NCBI GenBank assembly: GCA_900155495.1
Contig: FTLJ01000241.1
Span: 1 to 53,998, forward strand
Direction of reading: 5' to 3'
DNA: 53,998 bases
Source: Porogramme epimiltina
Taxonomy: Eukaryota > Basidiomycota > Agaricomycetes > Polyporales > Polyporaceae
Shown here: positions 42,637 through 52,588 of the stretch, piece by piece
Numbering within the stretch: position 1 is the stretch's first letter
Layout of the letters: each line of letters starts with the position of its first letter
The notes under the pieces: generated by a model
Seen by the model: the letters and a program-made list of their open reading frames with translations, nothing else
The model's database searches: none
Told to the model about the DNA's origin: nothing
Program-made: the position numbers and the translations under genes

Positions 42637-43155
42637 GACGGCCTCGTGACGTCTGGGAGGAGGGGGTTGCGTTTGTGGACATTCATTCTATATCCAGGAG
42701 TTTGGGGTAGTTTATGACCGAGGACGATGATAATCAAAGAATACGTTCAACTACTCCGCGTTCACGGTGATCACGTAAAGAACCCCGCCCTCCGCCTTTA
42801 GAGGACACATGCCGGCAGTATACGTTACTTTCCACTCATCGCAGATTATGCAGTGGGGAGGGAACGGAAGCGTTGCTTGCGCGCGCGCGTCATACAGAGT
42901 GACGCGGCGAGGATCACACGATCGTGAGAGCTTCGCGCGCCCCGGGGGCGTGTCCCTCTCCCCCGACGCATGTCCACGACGCCCCCGCCCACAGTACAGC
43001 CGCAATAAACATCCTCCACGTACGCCTCTGGCTGCGCTTCCTCTCCTGTCTTGCTTTATTACCCCTTCTCTGAAATCGCGAGCGGCGCCGACTCGCATAG
43101 GCTCCTGCCTCCCACCACACCGCACCTCGCAGCACCTCAGGAATCAGCAGAAACC
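42637..43155. other. intergenic, promoter region of the DUF2470 gene
   Basis: No coding signal seen. CT-rich patches occur at 42940-43080. Confidence 0.4.
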
Positions 43156-44040
43156 ATGGGCGCAGACCCCGTCGCAGACAAGTCCGGCTTCCTGTGCATG
43201 TACATGTCCAACCACCCGGACACGCTCGTCTCGTACGTGCGGTACTGGGGCAAGATCACCGCGCAGGTCTCGAGCGCGAAGATGAACGGCATCGACACCA
43301 ATGTGCGTTACCTCGTACCCTCTCCCCTCCATCCCCCCGCGCAAGTTCCACGCGAGGCTGGGGTGCCGAGTCGCTGACGGCGAGGTGTAGGGCATGGACT
43401 TGACGTACCAGCCCAAGGGCAGCGGGGAGTCGCGCACCGTGCGCATCCCGTTCGACCCGCCGCTCGCGGGGTACGAGGAGGTCAAGCCGCGGCTCATGAA
43501 CATGAAGGGCGAGGCCGAGGAGGCCCTCGGCATGGTGCGCATCCCCCCTTCCCCCCTCTCCCTCCCCGTGCTCACGCCGTCGCGCGCACCGCAGATCCGC
43601 GCACCGCAGGTGACCGAGTTCTCGCTCTCGAACACGTACACGACGACCGCCGTCGCCGTCGCCTTCCTCGTGTACTGCACGCTCGCGGCCGAGTACGCGC
43701 ATGCGGCCGAGTACGCGTCGCTCGTCGCGCCGGGCAACCTCGTGCTCTCGTACCTCCCCTCGTGGTCGCTCCAGTTCAGCTGGGGCATGGTCGTGGTGTG
43801 CCACAGCCTCGAGGCGCTCTATGTCGGGCATTTGTGCAGGAAGCACCGGACAGGGCTCATCGTCGGAGTGAGTGCTATGGGTTTTTTTGCGCCGGGATAT
43901 CGGGGAGGAGGCTGATTGCGTGGTGGTCGGTGCAGGCGCAGTACATTATAGGGACGCTCCTGCTCGGGTTCCCCGTCATTCGGGTGCTGAGGCATAAGGT
44001 CCAGGACGCGCGGATTGACAGCATCCTCAAGGGCAAGTAG
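43156..44040 (+). CDS. DUF2470 domain membrane protein
   Basis: Four exons (43156-43302, 43391-43534, 43595-43867, 43936-44040) give 222 aa. The N-terminal region (FLCMYMSNHPDTLVSYVRYW) and the exon 2 part (MDLTYQPKGS, RIPFDPPL) form a DUF2470 domain, a fold shared with heme-utilisation and pyridoxamine-oxidase-like proteins. Three hydrophobic helices follow (TTAVAVAFLVYCTLAA, WGMVVVCHSLEALYVG, YIIGTLLLGFPVIRVL). The C-terminus ends in KGK, which could act as an ER-retention-like dilysine. Function is unknown in fungi. The third exon has two in-frame acceptors 15 bp apart (exon start 43595 or 43610). Confidence 0.85.
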
Positions 44041-44283
44041 ATGGTAGCGGGTATGGTGGAATGTGTGGACGCAGCCTACGTTTGGAATCTTGTGCTTTGC
44101 TTTCATCGCTCTCTAAACCATTGTAACATCTAATGCGCTGGGGTTTCCGTGTCGGAAATTGAAGGATATGATACAACACAAACATTAAGGGTGGGGTAAA
44201 AGACGTGTGCATTGACGGAAAACATGGAGGTGTTACAGAGCTAGTGTTACAGAACGGAGAACGCACGCAGAGTCCACACTCAT

Positions 44284-44998
44284 CTAGTACCGGTAGCGAG
44301 TCGAGTAGTCTGTGGAGCATAATCAGTACCGCATTGTAGGACGATGGACACCACCCACCTTTGGGCGAAACGACCAGACCGCGGCCCTTCGATGCGCCGC
44401 GATAGACCGTCTCGACGATGTCAATAAGCTGAGGGGAAATAAAGGTTAACAGAGATGTTTCGGTTCAAGGTCGCGGCGACTCACTTCCTGCTTGTTATCC
44501 ATAGCCCAGTTACTGAGGGAGGAGGGTCAGGACACGAGCGGAGCAAGGAGTACAGAATCGAGACGTACATTTTGTTGTTGTTACCAGTCCCCAGATCAAT
44601 CATGATGTGCTTGTTCCTGTGAAGTGCGCAGAGTCACAAATCAGGTCTTCCGCGCAGGAAGGGACGAGCCACTCACCGGTAGAAGAACATGACCGTGCAT
44701 GGGTCATACAACTCGTACATCTGCCACCACGCACCTATCAGCGCCTCGCCCTACGCTCTTCCGCCCTTAGCCCAGATATACGCACCTTGTTGAAGTCCGG
44801 CACCTCGGTGATGTCGACGAGGTAGATGACGGCGAAGTTCTGGACCTTGTCCGCGACGGCGTAAAGCGTCTCGTCCATCGTCATGCACTGGCTGTCCCAG
44901 TCGTGCCCGAAACGGATGACGACGACGCGATCCTCCTCGGACTTGATCGCCTCGTCGACGTGCCAGCCGGAAGGGAGATGGGGGAGGAAGTAGGACAT
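44284..44998 (-). CDS. DIB1: U5 snRNP 15-kDa protein DIB1/Dim1
   Basis: Six exons (44998-44786, 44720-44677, 44616-44569, 44512-44485, 44428-44359, 44309-44284) give 142 aa, exactly the family length. The protein has a thioredoxin fold without redox activity and sits in the U4/U6.U5 tri-snRNP,, where it must leave before spliceosome activation. Hallmarks: MSYFLPHLPSGWHVDEAI, VVIRFGHDWDSQCM, VDITEVPDFNKMYEL, FFYRNKHIMIDLGTGNNNK, INWAMDNKQE, and the end GLVVSPKDYSTRYRY. All are nearly invariant from yeast to human. It is divergent to cyclophilin H with only 219 bp between start codons. Confidence 0.97.
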
Positions 44999-45217
44999 CG
45001 CGTGAGAGGCTTGAGGGCGTGTAGGGGGAAGAGGGAAACGGCGTAGGCAGATCGGGCCGGGGGATTGGTATATATGAAGGGTATTTGGCTCTATTTGTCT
45101 TATGGCCATCCTCGGACTTCGCTCATTCTGGAGGCTTTACCGCTTGCTCGACGACCACGACCATCTCGACGACCTCTTTCTTTAACCAGACCTTTCTTTT
45201 GACGTATTCACAACGCT
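44999..45217. promoter_or_regulatory. compact bidirectional promoter of DIB1 and cyclophilin H
   Basis: 219 bp carry both promoters and 5' UTRs. A TATATGAAGGG-like element lies near 45070, and a T/C-rich tract (CCTCTTTCTTTAACC) near 45170 precedes the cyclophilin start. Confidence 0.65.
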
Positions 45218-46466
45218 ATGACAAGCACTCCAAGCACGACGCGTCCGATTGTCTTCATGGACGTCAACATCGGAGAGACGCCTGCGGGCCGTCTTAAGAT
45301 GGAGCTTTTCAGCGATATTGTACCAAAGTACGTTTGCACTCTCTATAATCGCGACAGTTTGTAAGGGAAATGGAAATGCGGATGCCCTGTGCATTGATAG
45401 TGGCGAGGGGATGGATATGGAATGCATGGATAGCTAGACGGGCCAGGTCGGCGGCCTCATCGTTGTTCCAACGCAGCGAAGAAGACCTATGTCACTGGGC
45501 TTATGCTCCTGTGCTGCGCCGTGTTCGTGCGCGAACGCGACGCTGCGCATTCAGCGCAGAGGGTAGGAGCCTTAGAAGCTTTGACATCGGACTGCGGGAA
45601 CTAGTGTCAGTGTACGACGATCATGAGGCTTCTGGTTTTGTTTTTGTTGTTTCATGTTGTACGCGACATGCGTGGCACCTGTGCTAACTGAACTCTCTTC
45701 CTTTAGAACAGCCGAGAACTTCAGGCAATTGTGTACAGGAGAGTACAGGGTTAATGCGCGTCCGCAGGGCTACAAGAACGCGACCTTCCACCGGTGAGTG
45801 TACATTTGCATCACAATTGCTCCTTCACCCATGCCTGCTGATGCAGGCTCCCTATTTAGAGTGTGAGTAGATGCACATTTCCGTCCGCCGTGATTACCCG
45901 GCTCACTATCGAAACAGAGTGCCAAATTTCATGTGTCAAGGTGCGCTCATCTATGCTATCATTACCATCATGCCGAGCGGCGATGCGGAGCATTCATCCA
46001 GGGGGTGATTTCCTGAAGGGCGACGGAACCGGGTCGTTCTCGATATACGGCGACAAGTTCCCCGTACGTCATCGATGTCATCCCGCTATCACCCAAACTA
46101 TTGACCCCGCTCCCAGGATGAGAACTTCAAGGAGAAACACACTGGGCCTGGTCTCCTATCGATGGTAGGGAGTTACGCCGGCCTTCCTTTCTATCGCCAT
46201 TTCACCCCTTTTTTCTCAGGCCAACTCTGGACCGAACACAAATGGTTGCCAGTTCTTCATCACGACCGCGAAATGCGACTTCCTCGACGGGAAGCACGTC
46301 GTCTTTGGGAGGGTCATAGACGGGATGCTCACACTGCGCAAGATCGAGAACGTCCCTACAGGGCCGAACAACCGCCCCAAGCTCGCGGTGAAGATAGTTG
46401 GTCGGTCGTACCATTTTCGAGCCCGAGTTCATGCTGATATCTGGAATAGAATGCGGGGAGATGTAA
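45218..46466 (+). CDS. PPIH: peptidyl-prolyl isomerase, cyclophilin H type
   Basis: Seven exons (45218-45327, 45707-45793, 45918-45940, 46002-46063, 46117-46164, 46220-46400, 46450-46466) give 175 aa. The cyclophilin fold is complete: [31 protein letters not shown], the catalytic Arg and Phe in [30 protein letters not shown] and [11 protein letters not shown]. The C-terminus VKIVECGEM is the hallmark of cyclophilin H (USA-CyP). That protein binds Prp4 in the U4/U6.U5 tri-snRNP and catalyses proline isomerisation. The tryptophan contacting cyclosporin in cyclophilin A is not at the usual place, as I recall for this subfamily. The first intron (45328-45706, 379 bp) is several times longer than its neighbours. 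Confidence 0.95.
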
Positions 46467-46822
46467 GCTACGGAAGCGGTAGAACTTTGTCTGGACGTTC
46501 AATGTAATTATCTAGCATGTACTATGAGCCAAAATTGCGTTTGCACGCGAATTCTGCACTGTAGTCTTCGTATTCTAGAACGAACAGAAACGCGGGAGGG
46601 GCGCGGCGGCCACGCGGGCCGCCGAGTGATATGTACATATGTTCCGTCGCCCGCAGCGCTGCCCTAACCGTCCCGCCCAAATGCAGAGGCATGACGTCCA
46701 ACTTCCTCCGTAACTGTCTCGTCGTCGTCCTCGTCGCCCCCCTCGTCGTTCCCGCCGTCTGCCTCGCGCTTTCGCAGCACATCCTGCATACGTTCCATGC
46801 CCGACTGACCGGCGACGACGAC
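46467..46822. other. intergenic and 5' region of the Fab1-like gene
   Basis: An in-frame ATG at 46691 would add 44 residues with a hydrophobic stretch to the next gene. I take it for 5' UTR, because the stretch is encoded by CT-rich repeats typical of promoters. Confidence 0.4.
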
Positions 46823-49800
46823 ATGGAGAAGCCCCTCCCTGACCTCCCTCAACCAGCGCCGGTGCCCTCACCTCTACCCCCTACTCCGACTACTCGCGGC
46901 ATCGCTCTCTCCGTCGCCGCACGAGCGCATCTCCATCGTCTCCTTCAGCATATCATCGAAGAAGAGGCGGACCTGCGCGACCGCGATGCATGGGCGGAGT
47001 GCCTCGAGGCCTCCCTCGACGAACTCGGCGCAGCGCTCACTCGAGGCGGATGGCTCGCGGGGCTGCGCCGCGCCCGGGAGATCCGCAAACAGGTACACGA
47101 CGAAGCGGAGAGGATACGCTATGAAGCCCGTGCAGAACGCATGCGCAAGGAAGAGGAGGAGCGGGCGAGGAAAGGGACGGCGAAGAGCAAGCCGAGCAGG
47201 CTGAGGGAGTCGGTGTCGGACGAGGACGATGCGCCGCGCGCGAAGACAACGGAGGAGCAGACCGAGATCCTGGACAAGGTGCGCGAGGTCGCTGCGAAGC
47301 CGCCCCCGCCCAGCCCGAAGCCGTCCACGAAGCACTTGGTGCTGTCGGTGTCGGGCCCGCCGTCGACCGAGCCGGCAGAGGACATGGGCTTTCGCCTGGT
47401 GCGCGCGGCGCCGCAGTGCTCGTTCCGCGCGGACGAATTCTGGCTCCCGAAGACCGTGGTGGGCGTGGACAACACGGAGCCTGTAGTTTTGTATGGATTG
47501 GACGAGTGGGAAGGTGAGCACATGCCGAGGTGTACGCGCATACACCCGACCTAAACATTCCTGCAGACAGTCTACTCGAGAGCGGCGGCCCAGTCCAAGT
47601 CGTCGGGGGCACTTTCGTCCTCAGAGGCACGCTCTCTTTCTCCCAATATGCTGCGCTGTGTAGAGTGCTCCGCATCGCCATATACGCGTACTTCTCGATC
47701 CTCCTCGAGCAAGACCTGTTCACGAACTCCCGACTCGAGCTCCACTATCCCAAGCCCACGATGCCCCATCTACCCTCTTTCCCCACTACGCCCGAACGTC
47801 TGTCGAGCTCAAGCGGCAACAGGGACAAGTCGAAGAGGGACTCTGCGGGCCTATGGGGTTTCCTCTCCAAGAAGACCGAGGAGATGCTGCATCGCGCGTC
47901 CAACATCCCTGCTGGGCTTGTACGCCGCAGCTCAGTGGATGGGCACACCAGACTTTCTCGCCACACATCCCTCCCACACGGTCCCGACGGCGGTTTCCTT
48001 GCACGACGACTCTCACTCATATCCGGCTCGTCGCGGGCATCTCACGACTCGGGAGCTGAACCGCACAAAGTCACATACGCTGTCGCCGTGCGGAAGATGG
48101 ACGGCTGGAAAGACCTCCTATCGACCTCCCCCGGTGCTGTTTTCCCGCTCCCCAAGTTCCTTCACGCGATCGCGGAACTGGAAACGAAGGACCCGGAACG
48201 CCGTTTGGTCGGCGACGAGCGCGCCGCGCTCACGAGTCTACTCGGCTGGCGCGGTCGCGAGTCCCTGGGCAGAGGAATGGTCGGCGTGGACGGCTTCGTG
48301 CGGCACCAAGGCCTGACCGCGCTGTATTCGGAGTATGTCCCCGGGATGAGCGCGCTTCTCTCTCCACCGCCGACCCCGAGCAAGACGGACGACGACACGG
48401 CCCCCGCCGAGCCTCCCTTCCTCCTCCGGACGGTGTGTGGCGGCCACCGCCGCACGTGGCTCAAGCCCCGTTACTACCAGCACCGGTCGCGGTGGGACGA
48501 GTCGCTCGGCGAGGCGGTCATTCGGTGGTGCGAAACGGCTGACGAGCCGTGCAACTACCCCGGGTGCGCATTCACGCGGGCCGAGCACGACAGGCGATGG
48601 GTACACGCGGGCTTTCGCCTCCTCGCGGAAGTTAACCTCCCTACGGCATCGGACGGCTCCACGTCGGACGACCAGGTCCGGATGTGGCACAGCTGCGCCG
48701 TCTGCGGGAAGGAGACCCCGAAGCAGGTTATGCGCGACGGGACATTGTAAGTGACTTTTACCCATGTTGTCACCTCAGCCCGCTGATTCGCATTTAGTAT
48801 GTTTTCGTTCGCGAAATATCTCGAGCTCCTGATCTACTCCCCGGCGGTTCACACCCTCGATCCACATTTATGTGCGCATACCACCATGCCGAAGAAACCG
48901 TGGCTTAGGGAGGATCTGCCGATCCCTTCTGCACGCTTCAACATCATTCGGAGGTTCTCGTACAAAGGTTGCACCGTAACTTTCACTTTGTCGGAAGTGA
49001 AGGATGTGCTGGAGGTTCGTGTTCCGAGGTTGCAGTTGTTACGACGCAAGGAGAAGAAGTCCGACGCAATCGATCATACACCCTCAAAGAAGTCTCCTGG
49101 TGCGCCAGGTGAGACTCACCGCATACTGCGGCGCGAGATCATGAAGTGGTGGCAGGGGCTAGCTGAGCACATGGACCAACTGGTACGTCACTTTCTCCCC
49201 TCTATCCGACTAATTGCTCACCAGCTGTGAAGGAGGACAAGTTCGTGTCGGACCATCCTAGCCAATTCCACAAGGCGCTGCCGCGCCTACCCTCGATAGA
49301 CGATGCACGCGAAGACGAAGATTCCTCACCTACACCGACTGGTAGCGCACAGCCGTTGCCAAGTACCCCGTCCACTCCCCGAGCTATTCCACTGGGTCCG
49401 AAGAATTCGCATCCTTCCCTCTCCGACGACCGTTCCGGTTCTTCTCCTTCGTCCGTCATGCCCGCCTCAGCATCTACTTCTGTCCTTTCTACTACAACTA
49501 TCGCCACGGAGACACTCTCCGTAGTGACAAATGACGACGGCGACTCCCTCCAACGTCTATCCGACCTTCGGTTCAAGTTCCAGAAGATAGAGCAAGAGTT
49601 GTACGTCGAACTAGCACAGACGTCCGAGAAACGCCTCAACGATGTGCGACGTTCGTTCTTCACCGCCGCGAAGGGTGCAACTCGCCGCTTATCCGCCTGG
49701 GAGAAGAAGCATCTCACCGTCTCAGGATCGAAGGAAGCCCCTAGGGACGCCCCCGTCGCGCCAGAGCCTGAGTGGTGGAAGAGTGGCTGCCACGCCGTTC

Positions 49801-51962
49801 CTGGGGGGAATGTCATCGTTCGTGAGAACGACTGGGGTAGTATCATCGCGTTCACGCTGAGGTGCGCGCTCTCTATCCTCACCCAACCTTCACATGTACT
49901 GACTAGGAGACCATACAGTACGGCCGATTACCAACGTGAATTGGCCAACATGGGTGCCTCTCCTCGTTCTGTCACAGCGCCCGCGCCCCCTACAACCCCA
50001 TCGCTAGCATCCGGATCACCCCCCAGGCCATCCATCTTCCGTGCTGGCGAGTCGTTCCGGCGGCTCGTGTCTGGGACAACTCAAGTCCAGCCCGACCCTG
50101 ACCACGATGAAACCGGTTGGCACGAGCCCGAGGCCTATTCTGCTGTCATTAGCCGCAAAGAGAACCCGCGTGATCCGGTGTCGCTCACGGCCCTACGAGA
50201 CGTCCTTCGCCAGCGCGCGTCAGGGGATACCGGCTCGTCGTCAATGCTCAGCTCTGCCGGACTACCGATCGGACGTGGCGGAGTGGACAGCCCGCAAGCC
50301 GTGCGCGCAAAAGCCGCTGTCGAGATTTCGACCCTCGCCGCAGACGGCCAGGTGAGCGGCATGGCGGAGGCGGTCGAAGCCGCAGGCAAGATCTTGCATG
50401 ACCTTGACGCGGTGTCGAAGGCCAACGCTTCCAATACCTCCCTGTCCGACAGTAGGCACTCGGGCTCCAGCGCCTTCGAGGCGAGCATCCGGCGTCCCAA
50501 TGCGTCGTCTATTCTTTCCGATAGCGACGGTTCTACCGTACAGGAAGTGCCGAGCCGCGCAGTGACACCCCCACCACTACCCCCTAAAGGCCCAACAGAG
50601 CAGCCAGACATCACAGAATCCGATGATGCCGCTCCCCCCACACCCCCAGCGAAACCGTCAAACAGCACCTTCACGGCCGGCCTTGCGAGCTCGCTCTCGT
50701 CTGCGATGCGGTATGTGCTCAAGCCGGGCGACACCCCGCGGGCGGGCGCCGGCGGTGCCCCCCATCACGCCCTCCTCTCCGCGGCGACTGCAGGGTCAGG
50801 TGCGGACGCGATCGACGAGCGGCCGCACATCAAGTACGACTGGACCGTTGGCAAGCGACTGCGGTTCAGCTGCACGGTGTACTACGCGCGGCAGTTCGAC
50901 CAGCTCCGGAAGCGGTGCGGCGTGGAGGACGTGTTCTTGCAGAGCATGGCGCGGAGCGACAACTGGGCGGCCGAGGGTGGGAAGAGCAAGTCGAACTTCT
51001 GGAAGACGGCCGACGACAGGTTCATCATCAAGACGCTCGTGAATGCGTGGAACGTGGCGGACTTGTGAGTCACTATCGCGGGTTATCAGGTTGTTCTCGG
51101 GGTCTAAACGTCTTCATTGTGTCCCTAGGCAAGTGCTCATTGATCTAGGACCGTCCTACTTCAAGTACATGGAGTCAACCGCGACTCGTCCCACGGTGCT
51201 TGCGAAGCTGCTCGGGTTCTACACCGTAGAAATCCGTAACCTCGAGAGTGGCACAACACAGGCCAAGGCTGATCTCCTTGTCATGGAGAATCTGTTCTAT
51301 GATCGGAAGATCTCGAAGACATTCGATCTCAAAGGCATCCAGGGCCGTAAGGTCAAGGCGAGCACTGGTGCGAACTCTAAGACCCTCTTCGACGGCGAGT
51401 GGATAGAAGGTGCGTAGCGTCGGAGTAGATGTCCCTTTTACACAAGCTCACCAGGTGTTGCAGGCCAACAGCGCGCATTAACTCTGGTGCAGCCACATTC
51501 AAAGTTTGTCCTACAAGAGGCGATCAAAGCGGACTGCGAGTTCCTTGCCAAGAGCAACATCATGGACTACAGCTTGCTTTTGGGGATCGACGAAGAGAGC
51601 AAGGAGATGGTCTGTGGCTTGGTAGACACTATTGGTACGCGACACCGTTCCTGGGAAGATCACTATGCTCACGCGTATCCTCTTAGGGAGCTATACGTTC
51701 GCTAAGACGCTCGAGTACAAAGCGAAACAAGGCCTAAACTCCGGCTCAGGAAAGGAGGTCACTGTCGTGCCTCCCAATGAGTATCAGGAACGTTTCGTGA
51801 ATGCCATGGACGATTATTTCCTTGCGTGCCCGAGTACGTACTCCATTCCATCGTATCACCGTGTGCTGCTCCATGCTTACATTCTATGCAGGTAAATGGT
51901 CGCGTCCGCTGGACAACGCTCCAATCCCGAGTAACTATCGGGATCTACCAAGCGTTTTGTAA
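46823..51962 (+). CDS. Fab1/PIKfyve-type phosphoinositide kinase without FYVE domain
   Basis: Nine exons (46823-47513, 47567-48746, 48798-49182, 49233-49861, 49919-51064, 51129-51409, 51464-51634, 51687-51833, 51892-51962) give 1566 aa. The start MEKPLPDLPQP is chosen for typical basidiomycete composition. Order: a low-complexity and coiled-coil region (to about residue 230), a Cys/His/Trp-rich CCR-like region (RWCETADEPCNYPGCAFT, WVHAGFRL, WHSCAVCGKETP, FSFAKYLELL), a long disordered linker, and a C-terminal PIP kinase domain. In the kinase: IIKTLVNAWN, YTVEIRNLESG, FDLKGIQGR and the catalytic IMDYSLLLGID. The expected product is PI(3,5)P2 or PI5P on endosomal or vacuolar membranes. Unlike canonical Fab1, no FYVE finger or chaperonin-like (TCP-1) domain is visible. 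Substrate choice is therefore uncertain. Confidence 0.87.
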
Positions 51963-52588
51963 GAGCTTTTCTCGTTGCAGTTCTCGTTTAGGATATGTTT
52001 CCTTGGAATCACCATCCCTTCCCCGCCGGATCTTAGCTGTAGGTGTACATGCAGTTGTTACCTAATGCCGGTTCTCTGTCCCCGGATTGTAGCATTAGTT
52101 TAAGTTTGGGTATTGATCGTATAGTATACCGCCCCAGGCCCACAGCATCTACGCTGAGCTTCTGTGCCACCACGCTTTCTGCCTCCTGTGTCCGATTTTC
52201 GACGTTCCTCTTTACGACCTTCACGTATTCGCCTCTCTCGAGTCCTCTGTAACCCTCATAATGATCCGATGCCCACATTCTGTTCTGCACTGCCAATGCA
52301 CAGATATCTCCAACGAGCCTCACAATCTGCTGGTACAAATGTGCTCAGTACAATTCCGTCGTGTTGTCATCAGTGCATTGGCCATGGTCTAAGTCGCCCC
52401 CGAACTAGAATTGAAGTCAGGCCGTCCAAGTCTTCCCTGACGCTACCGTTGCCACCCATTTCAATGTCCGCTCGGCTTGGTCGCGCCGCACTGCGTCGGC
52501 AACCCATATTCCGAGAACTCCGCCTTAAACGAACCAAGGCTACGTATGCCACGGTGCCACGCGAAGATAGCGCATTCAGAGTCAAGCC
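51963..52588. other. intergenic, no recognised gene
   Basis: Moderately open frames occur on both strands (for instance minus 52033-52338 and plus 52464-52592), without domains, splice support or conservation that I recognise. Confidence 0.4.
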
